Source: Spirochaetota bacterium (GTDB lineage: Bacteria; Spirochaetota; Spirochaetia; DSM-27196; PWMO01). From it: a DNA stretch of 11,292 bases. How positions within the stretch are numbered: the stretch's first letter is position 1; each line of letters begins with the position of its first letter. The notes beneath the pieces were generated by a model. That model saw nothing but the letters and a program-made list of their open reading frames with translations, did no database searches and had not been told where the DNA came from. Below are positions 1-5,738 of this stretch, one piece after another. Both the position numbers and the translations under genes were made by a program. The DNA is taken from positions 1 to 11,292 of the forward strand of contig JAAAOH010000018.1 in the NCBI GenBank assembly GCA_009908925.1. Reading direction: 5' to 3'.

Positions 1-1
1 C

Positions 2-943
2 CAGCAGGGCGCACACGGAGAGCCTGTCGAGAGTCTCCTGAGGGCGGCTTACGAGCATACGAAAAACAGAGAACTTCATGACGCCGGAAGGAAGCTTGAA
101 GAGGCACTGTCGGTAGACTTCGACAATACCGAGGTCGTGACCGCGCTCAAGTACGTGAACTTCTGGAAAGATCGTGAGGCCTCCTCGCGGGAGGCTTCAA
201 GTGGATTCGAGCGAGGTGAGTACCTCCTCGGTCAATGGAGACTGTTCAACGCATTCGTTCGTCGTGTCGGGGAAATATCGGAACGGTTTCTCTACGCAAT
301 TCGACAATACGCATTCGGCGAAGCGCTCGAGGAATTCGAGCGCAGCGCCGAAGAATCCGGCGGAAACGATCCGGAAATCCTCCTCCGCAGAGGTCGCTGC
401 TATAAGGGGACCGGCGAGTACGACAGGGCCCTCGAGGTTCTGTCGAAGGCGGCCCGCACCCGCTCGGATGATCCGCACGTGCTTGCCGAGCTTGCCGATT
501 CATACGCCCTGGTCAACGAGATCGGCAAGGCAAAGGCTTTTTTCCGAGAAGCCTTCTTCCTCGGTCCCCAGAAAGTAGATATCGGGACGCTCGAGTCGGA
601 AATGATCGGGCGGCTCATAACCAAACTGCGGGAGCTCGGATATGAGAGCCCGGCGCTGGAAGAGTGGCTTCCGGTCTATGGAGTACTATACGGGGTGTTT
701 TCCGTCAAGCGAGAACTCAGATCCATCGAGTACGGAAAGCTCAAACAGTCCATCTACGCCCTGGAACGCGAGTATCACGACAAGCCGGATCCCGACGGCA
801 TCGTGTGTGCAAAGCTCCTCAATCGGTACTTCTGGTTGATCGACCACTACACGAATACTCAGGAAGACCAAAGCAAGATAGATGAAGTGCTGCTGAAGAT
901 CCGGAGCACGAACGAGAAGATCTACGGCCACTACGTCAGCTAA
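2..943 (+). CDS. TPR-repeat protein, 5'-truncated by window edge
   Basis: The reading frame is open from the first complete codon of the window to TAA at 941-943 (313 residues visible), so the start lies further left; the internal GTG at 137 is not needed as a start. The middle (about 290-575) carries TPR-like helix pairs: a GEALEEFERSAEESGG stretch, then LLRRGRCYKGTGEYDRALEV and LAELADSYALVNEIGKAKAF, each with the small/aromatic spacing of TPR helices A and B. The last third is helical and charged and matches nothing I recognise. No signal peptide can be judged because the N terminus is missing. TPR proteins are protein-protein scaffolds; no catalytic motif is visible. greA begins 14 nt downstream on the same strand, so the two are probably cotranscribed. 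Because GreA here also has TPR-like helices, a partnership is an inference worth testing. The TPR assignment is fairly sure; the function is unknown. Confidence 0.85.
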   Translation, partial: QQGAHGEPVESLLRAAYEHTKNRELHDAGRKLEEALSVDFDNTEVVTALKYVNFWKDREASSREASSGFERGEYLLGQWRLFNAFVRRVGEISERFLYAIRQYAFGEALEEFERSAEESGGNDPEILLRRGRCYKGTGEYDRALEVLSKAARTRSDDPHVLAELADSYALVNEIGKAKAFFREAFFLGPQKVDIGTLESEMIGRLITKLRELGYESPALEEWLPVYGVLYGVFSVKRELRSIEYGKLKQSIYALEREYHDKPDPDGIVCAKLLNRYFWLIDHYTNTQEDQSKIDEVLLKIRSTNEKIYGHYVS

Positions 944-946
944 CAC

Positions 947-952
947 AGGAGA
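947..952 (+). promoter_or_regulatory. Shine-Dalgarno sequence of greA
   Basis: AGGAGA lies 5 nt before the ATG at 958, in the short gap after the TAA of the TPR gene. It fixes the greA start and is one of the strongest ribosome binding sites in the window, suggesting that greA is translated independently of the preceding gene even though the two appear cotranscribed. Confidence 0.8.
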
Positions 953-957
953 GAGAT

Positions 958-3708
958 ATGGCGGAAGAGCAAAAGACAGAGCAGCAGACGGAAGAACAAC
1001 AAGCACCGGAGCACGAGCTGGTCCAATCGGTGGCAGATCAACTCAATCAGGAGAAATGGACCCGAGCGACGCTCAATAACTATACCGTTAACAACTTCAA
1101 AGAGCTGGATGAGCTTGTCGACAACATTATCAGCCAAGGGCTGGAAGACGAGATACTCGAGCTCTGTGAAGAGCATCTCCACCACACAAAGAACAGCATA
1201 ATCGCTCTGTATCTCTCCGGTATTATCCGCCTACGCCATCAGGCAGTCGACGACAGCAACCTCGTGATGCTGATAAACATCTTCACCGACAATCACCGCT
1301 GGAATATCGTGGAGTACCTTGCAAACAGGATTCTCGATTTCGGCGAGAATCGCTTTGCGCTGAGAACACTGGCGGAGACTTACAACAGCGAGAACCAGCG
1401 CGAGAAGATGTACGATGTATGGGAGCGTCTCATCCGCGTGGACTACGAGGAGGCGGACATCGTTCGTCATCTCGCCGAGAAACGCGAGGAAGAGGGCGAA
1501 CTCGAGGACGCCGTCGATTACTACAAGAAGGCCCTGCACCGCTACATCAACAAAAAGAACTTCAATAACATCAAGGAAATCTGGCATCGCCTCATTCAGT
1601 ATGCGCCGGAGGACAGCGAGTTCTTCGATCATGCCGAGGGAAAAATCGCCAAAATGGTCTCCGAGGACCGCGCCGTGCAGCTTCTCGAGGACCTCTACCC
1701 GCACTACAAGAAAGAGGGAAACTGGGACCGCGCAATCGACATCCTGAAGCGAGTGCTGAGCTATGATTCCAAGAACCCGTGGGCGCGCAAGGAGATCGTC
1801 GAGTGCTACAAGCAGAAGTACGCCGATCACAGCCATCTCGATGAGTACATCCGCATTTCGAACCTCAATCAGAGCTGGAGAAACGTCCACGACGCTATCG
1901 CGGACTTCGAGAAGCATATCTCGTTCGACTCGGGAAACTTCGTGTTTCACCGCAGTTGGGGCGTCGGCATCATCCGCAAGATCGACGATGACTCGGTGGT
2001 GGTTGATTTCGCCAAAAAGCGCGGCCACAAGATGTCTCTCAAGATGGCGGTGAGCGCCCTCGACATTCTCCCCCGGGACCATATCTGGGTACTCCGGAGC
2101 ATTGCGGACAAGCAGAAGCTGCACGACAAGGTGAAAAACGATCCCAAGTGGGCCCTCAGAACGGTCATCAAGAGCCTCGGCAACGCCGCCGACATGAAGA
2201 AGATCAAAGCCGAGCTGGTCCCCTACGTGCTCACGCAGCGCGAGTGGTCGTCGTGGAGCACCAAAGCGCGGCAGATCCTCAAGACCAATAAGGAGTTCGG
2301 CAATCTCACCGACAAGCCGGATTACTTCATGGTACGCGAGCAGCCCATCACCTTTGCCGAGAAAATGTACAACAAGTTTCGCGCCGAGAAGGACTTCTTC
2401 GGTCGGGTGAAGGTACTGGATGAGTTTCTCGAGCAGTCTGCAGAAGAGGAGCGCGAGTCGACGGAATCCGACCTGTTTCGGGAGATGTTCGAGTATTTTG
2501 CCGGGTTTCTACGGTCGCAGGCCGTGGTCAATGAGCAGGTGATTGCGAGCTATCTCGTGGTCAAGCGCATAACCGATCGCTTTCCATTTCTGAACTCGGG
2601 CGTGGAGCTGGACTTCGCACACCTCTTCGAGGAGATCGGCAACGTCGAGGAGGTATTCTCGCGCATCGACAACGCTGCTCTCAAGAGTGAGTTCCTCGAA
2701 CAGATCAAGCAACATGTAACCGACTGGCCTGACTATTACGTACGGCTGTTTCCCTATCACCTCTCGCGCGATATCATCTTCGATCTCGAGACCCGTGGTC
2801 ACGCTGATCGCCTGAAAGATATGTTCTTCAGCATCTTCAACAACTACCGCGATATGCGCGAGCCCTTCGTATGGATGGTGCGCCACTGCGCAGCCGACGA
2901 CTGGTTCCAGTCACTGCCGGTGGAGTATGAGAAGCTGCTGATCGCGATGGTCCATCTGCTCGATATCACCTCGCGGGAAATCGACAACAGGCGCGACGTG
3001 AGCTTCAATCGAAAGCTCAATCGCCAGATCCATAACTATCTGTTCAAATCGGGGAACCTCGCCGACCACATCAGCCACGCGGATGAGGAAAGCGTGAATC
3101 GACTCTTCAGCCTGGTCAGTGACGTCAAGGACCTCGACCCGTCACTGGTAATCGAGATCAAGCAGCGCGTTCTCGACCGCTTCCCGGATTTCAAGTTCCA
3201 CGGCGAAGCAGAAGCGGAGATCGTCAGCCGTGGCCTCATCGTTACGCCGTCCAGCTACGAGGCCAAACAGAAGCAGCTCAAGCACATCCACGAGGTCGAG
3301 GTGCCGGAGAACTCCCAGGAGATTGCCGAGGCACGAGAGCACGGAGACCTGAAGGAAAACGCCGAGTACAAGGCGGCCAAGGAGCGTCAGGACATGCTCA
3401 ACACCACGGCCGCAAGACTGACGGAAGAGATCGAACGGGCACAGATCGTCCGGCCGAAAGACGTGGACGATTCTGCAATCACCTTCGGAACGAAGGTGAC
3501 GCTCTACAACAAGGATTCCGGCGAACAGGAGGAGTACACGGTGCTCGGTCCGTGGGAGTCAAACCCGGAGGAGTCGGTCATTTCCTACCTCTCCCCGCTC
3601 GGCAGCAAGCTCTACAACCACAAAGAGGGTGAAGAACTCGAGCTGACGATTAACGATCGGCAGTACAACTATCGGGTGGAGAATATCGAGGTCGCCTCGT
3701 TCAGCTAG
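958..3708 (+). CDS. greA: Giant GreA transcription elongation factor with TPR-like N-terminal extension
   Basis: GreA binds the RNA polymerase secondary channel and stimulates cleavage of backtracked RNA. The last ~157 residues (from about 760) form a complete GreA: a coiled coil with the tip motif REHGDLKENAEY, whose acidic residues D797 and E800 correspond to the D41/E44 pair of E. coli GreA, then the FKBP-like C-terminal domain ending in YRVENIEVASFS. Standard GreA is about 158 residues, so some 760 residues are extra. They begin with a Gln/Glu-rich tail (1-20), then helical repeats with TPR-like pairs near 167-195 and 239-285. At about 329-380 comes a short beta-rich element (FHRSWGVGIIRKI, VVVDF, KRGHKMSL) resembling an SH3/tudor-type barrel, and then more helices to 760. 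Such enlarged GreA proteins are known in spirochaetes and chlamydiae. The start at 958 has a strong Shine-Dalgarno. The GreA identity is certain; the role of the extension is not known to me. Confidence 0.96.
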   Translation: MAEEQKTEQQTEEQQAPEHELVQSVADQLNQEKWTRATLNNYTVNNFKELDELVDNIISQGLEDEILELCEEHLHHTKNSIIALYLSGIIRLRHQAVDDSNLVMLINIFTDNHRWNIVEYLANRILDFGENRFALRTLAETYNSENQREKMYDVWERLIRVDYEEADIVRHLAEKREEEGELEDAVDYYKKALHRYINKKNFNNIKEIWHRLIQYAPEDSEFFDHAEGKIAKMVSEDRAVQLLEDLYPHYKKEGNWDRAIDILKRVLSYDSKNPWARKEIVECYKQKYADHSHLDEYIRISNLNQSWRNVHDAIADFEKHISFDSGNFVFHRSWGVGIIRKIDDDSVVVDFAKKRGHKMSLKMAVSALDILPRDHIWVLRSIADKQKLHDKVKNDPKWALRTVIKSLGNAADMKKIKAELVPYVLTQREWSSWSTKARQILKTNKEFGNLTDKPDYFMVREQPITFAEKMYNKFRAEKDFFGRVKVLDEFLEQSAEEERESTESDLFREMFEYFAGFLRSQAVVNEQVIASYLVVKRITDRFPFLNSGVELDFAHLFEEIGNVEEVFSRIDNAALKSEFLEQIKQHVTDWPDYYVRLFPYHLSRDIIFDLETRGHADRLKDMFFSIFNNYRDMREPFVWMVRHCAADDWFQSLPVEYEKLLIAMVHLLDITSREIDNRRDVSFNRKLNRQIHNYLFKSGNLADHISHADEESVNRLFSLVSDVKDLDPSLVIEIKQRVLDRFPDFKFHGEAEAEIVSRGLIVTPSSYEAKQKQLKHIHEVEVPENSQEIAEAREHGDLKENAEYKAAKERQDMLNTTAARLTEEIERAQIVRPKDVDDSAITFGTKVTLYNKDSGEQEEYTVLGPWESNPEESVISYLSPLGSKLYNHKEGEELELTINDRQYNYRVENIEVASFS

Positions 3709-3716
3709 GTGACCTC
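3688..3716. terminator. Inverted repeat over the convergent stop codons, possible bidirectional terminator
   Basis: GAGGTCGCCT (3688-3697) pairs with AGGTGACCTC (3707-3716): ten base pairs with one G-U wobble on the + strand RNA and a 9-nt loop. It contains both the greA TAG (3706-3708) and the TGA of the opposite gene (3701-3703). On the + strand it is followed by AGGCTTTCG, a poor T tract; on the - strand there is no T run. It could still slow or stop polymerase from either side, since no other terminator-like structure lies between the two operons. The pairing is seen directly; the function is inferred. Confidence 0.45.
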
Positions 3717-4228
3717 AGGCTTTCGTTGATTCGTTCCACCGCGGCGTTCACGTCCGCGGCGGAGCCTCGTATTCGGCGCTCAAAGCGCCGAAAGCGCCGC
3801 CGGTCGATGACGGCATCCTCGGCAGGGTCTACGCTCATCGCAGAGATCGTCTCGGCCCATGTCGCGAGCTCCGCGCGCAGATCCTCCAGTATCCCGCGAT
3901 GCGGCATCGCCCCATCCTCCTCCACTGCGTCGGCCACGGCATTCACTCTGCGCGAGAACTCGCCGAGGGCCGCCTCGGCTTCGTTCAGTTCGGCTTCACG
4001 CGACAGAACCGGAGAGGGCACCTCGGCGCCGGGAGCCGCGCGCGCAGCAGCCTCCTGGGCGGCAATGCCCGGTGCGAGAAATGCGGCGAGCACACTTGCG
4101 AGTGCCAGCGTCCGGCCGGCGGAAGGGATTGCGGGACCGGTGGCGGGGCGACCGCGGCGACCGTGGCCGCTATAACTGCTCGAGCACCGTTTCTGCATTC
4201 TGTCTGACCGCCGGATGGTTTCCTTCAT
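3701..4228 (-). CDS. Small exported helical protein of unknown function
   Basis: I do not recognise this 175-residue protein. The N terminus is Arg/Ser-rich (about 1-40), followed by a hydrophobic stretch LALASVLAAFLAPGIAA (41-57) and a likely signal-peptidase site before QEA at 58, so it is probably exported. The mature part is Ala/Glu/Arg-rich and predicted helical (AELNEAEAALGEF, RRRFRRFERRIRG, ADVNAAVERINESL), without cysteines or an evident catalytic motif. The start is chosen because AGGAGA sits 6 nt upstream of the ATG at 4228. The alternative ATG at 4198 has no Shine-Dalgarno. This start makes it overlap the end of the HEAT-repeat gene by 59 nt in another frame. It is the last gene of the minus-strand run, and its TGA overlaps the end of greA by 8 nt. 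Its position next to an exported HEAT protein suggests a shared envelope role, which is only an inference. Confidence 0.72.
   Translation of the reverse strand: MKETIRRSDRMQKRCSSSYSGHGRRGRPATGPAIPSAGRTLALASVLAAFLAPGIAAQEAAARAAPGAEVPSPVLSREAELNEAEAALGEFSRRVNAVADAVEEDGAMPHRGILEDLRAELATWAETISAMSVDPAEDAVIDRRRFRRFERRIRGSAADVNAAVERINESLRSPS
3772..3792. repeat. Perfect 9-bp inverted repeat with 3-nt loop
   Basis: TTCGGCGCT (3772-3780) and AGCGCCGAA (3784-3792) are exact reverse complements separated by CAA. It lies inside the small exported protein gene, about 70-90 nt before its stop codon, in the part encoding the Arg/Phe-rich segment RRRFRRFERRIRG. The same unit is partly repeated (AGCGCCG again at 3793-3799). 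It may simply reflect Arg-rich codon use, or it may be an RNA hairpin near the 3' end of the operon transcript. Confidence 0.5.
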
Positions 4229-5738
4229 CGGATTTCTCCTCGACTTTCGTCTTCAGTCTGAGTATGCGATTCCGTCCGATTCCCCGCAGACCGAAGATCT
4301 GGACGCCCGGGTCGGAGTGCGTGAGAAACTTCGAGTACAGCTCGGCGAGGGCCTCGTCTTCTTTCTGCGAGAGCTCCCGGGCGATGAATCCGAGAAGCCG
4401 CGACTGCGTCACCGACCACTCGGCATCCACGGCTTTCTCGAGCACGTTGATGGAACCCGACAAGTCATGTTCCATAAGCGCGGCGGCAGCCGCGAGCCGG
4501 CCGTTCATCGGGTTATCACTGTCGAGGAGATACTCCTCCACGAAGCTGTTTGCCCTGCCGGTGCCGAGCTGAACGAGTGTGGCAAATGCCTCAGACCGTA
4601 CCCGCTCCTCGGGGTCCTGCTCGGCCTTGTAGATGACCGCAGGCACGGCATCGGTCATACCGTTTCGCGCTACGCCCTGCAGGGCGAACTGGCGCACCCG
4701 CCACACCGAGTCGCGTAATGCGGCCATGAGAGTAGGCTCGGTCTCGGGGTCCTCGAACCGACTCAGTGCCGACACCGCGTACGCGCGGACTATGGCATCG
4801 TCGGCGGAAACCATCTCCTTCAGTACGTCAAGTGCCTGCGGATCCCCGATTCGGCCGAGCGCGTCGGCGGCATAGCCCCGGATGAGCCGTGCATCGTCAT
4901 CGTTGAGCGCGATGTCTACGAGGGCGTCGACGGCGGCCGACGATCCGATGTCTCCAAGTGCAAGGATGAGCTGCCCGCGAAGCTCGTCGTCGGAGGCCTC
5001 TTCGAGCGCGCCCACAAGCGCCTCCACGTCACCCTCACCACCCTTTTCACCGATCACGCGGGCCGCCTCCGCGGTGAATCCGGAGTACGGGTCCGCCGCG
5101 ATCGGGCGAACCGCGCCGACGGCCTCCGGGGGAAGATCAAACTCTCCGTTCCGCAGGTAGGAGAGCGTCGCGCGGACCAGCTCCGGCCGCTCGTCGCGGT
5201 GGAATTCCAGAACCTCCACCGCTTCGTCTATCGCCACGTCGGCGTTCATTTCCATGAAGAACTCAAAGATCGAGGCCTTCAGCCGCGGGTTCAACGAGCT
5301 CTGCAGCAACGCCTCCACTTCGTCGTTGAGCTCGGTTACGCCGTTGCTGCTGAGCACCGGAAGCAGCTCCTCGACCTGAGTGTCGATGCCGTAGAGAAGG
5401 GTTTCCCGCCACTGCTCGATAAGTGGTTTCTCTTCGTCTTCCGCCTCAGCGGGAGCGGACGACTCCCCGGGTGCGTTCTCCGCCGCAGGCGCCTGTGCTT
5501 CGGTCGGCGTCCCGGCTTCGCCCGGTGTTTCGGCTCCCGTCGGCGCCTCCTGGGAGGAAACGTTCAGCGGGACGAAGAGAACCAGCGCGATCATAAGCAG
5601 GGTCAAAATGCGGGCCGGTGCTGAGGTGGCGACACCGACGGCGCGGGCGACGGCAACGGCGTAGGCCGCGACGCGGGCGACGGCAATGGCGTTGAGCGGG
5701 CCCGGCTGATCCTTGTAGCGCATATGTGTCGAAATCAT
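4170..5738 (-). CDS. Exported HEAT-repeat protein
   Basis: The start is the ATG at 5738, which overlaps the murJ TGA as ATGA and has GGAGA 5 nt upstream; the 522-residue product follows. A longer frame reaching to 5879 runs inside murJ and lacks support. The leader is unusual: about 42 residues (including a duplicated decapeptide, AIAVARVAAY/AVAVARAVGV) precede a hydrophobic core ILTLLMIALVLFVPL (44-58), with likely cleavage near SS-QEA (62/63). Residues 63-103 are an Ala/Pro/Glu/Thr-rich linker. From about 105 to the end are helical HEAT-type repeats, clearest at about 222-355, with spaced units such as AARVIGEKG, ILALGDIGSSAAVDAL, AADALGRIGDPQALDVL and AVSALSRFEDPETEPTL, which look like PBS-lyase-type HEAT repeats. 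HEAT solenoids bind proteins; no enzyme motif is seen. It is probably a periplasmic scaffold, or membrane-anchored if the leader is not cut. Its location after murJ suggests, but does not prove, an envelope function. Confidence 0.87.
   Translation of the reverse strand: MISTHMRYKDQPGPLNAIAVARVAAYAVAVARAVGVATSAPARILTLLMIALVLFVPLNVSSQEAPTGAETPGEAGTPTEAQAPAAENAPGESSAPAEAEDEEKPLIEQWRETLLYGIDTQVEELLPVLSSNGVTELNDEVEALLQSSLNPRLKASIFEFFMEMNADVAIDEAVEVLEFHRDERPELVRATLSYLRNGEFDLPPEAVGAVRPIAADPYSGFTAEAARVIGEKGGEGDVEALVGALEEASDDELRGQLILALGDIGSSAAVDALVDIALNDDDARLIRGYAADALGRIGDPQALDVLKEMVSADDAIVRAYAVSALSRFEDPETEPTLMAALRDSVWRVRQFALQGVARNGMTDAVPAVIYKAEQDPEERVRSEAFATLVQLGTGRANSFVEEYLLDSDNPMNGRLAAAAALMEHDLSGSINVLEKAVDAEWSVTQSRLLGFIARELSQKEDEALAELYSKFLTHSDPGVQIFGLRGIGRNRILRLKTKVEEKSDEGNHPAVRQNAETVLEQL
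4235..4240 (-). promoter_or_regulatory. Shine-Dalgarno sequence of the small exported protein gene
   Basis: Read on the minus strand this is AGGAGA, 6 nt before the ATG at 4228, inside the coding sequence of the HEAT-repeat gene. It decides the start codon of the downstream gene and hence the unusual 59-nt overlap. Confidence 0.75.
5642..5692. repeat. Direct repeat of 21 bp at a 30-bp period inside the HEAT gene leader
   Basis: Positions 5642-5662 and 5672-5692 carry the same 21 bases apart from one C/T difference (5657 versus 5687). The 30-bp period keeps the reading frame and gives two similar decapeptides, AIAVARVAAY and AVAVARAVGV, upstream of the signal-peptide core. This looks like an in-frame duplication in the leader of the exported HEAT protein. 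Confidence 0.75.

Noticed and set aside
137..943. GTG at 137 as the real start of the TPR protein
   Set aside because: The same frame is open to the left edge with a similar helical composition, and no Shine-Dalgarno precedes the GTG, so the gene is better read as truncated by the window.
1231..2124. 297-codon open frame on the minus strand inside greA
   Set aside because: It is exactly antisense to the well-supported greA sequence, its translation is a Val/Leu-rich mirror of greA codons with no domain, and it has no ribosome binding site.
3859..4572. 237-codon plus-strand frame opposite the exported proteins
   Set aside because: Arg/Ser/Pro-rich, spans the end of two opposite-strand genes, has no ribosome binding site and no recognisable motif.
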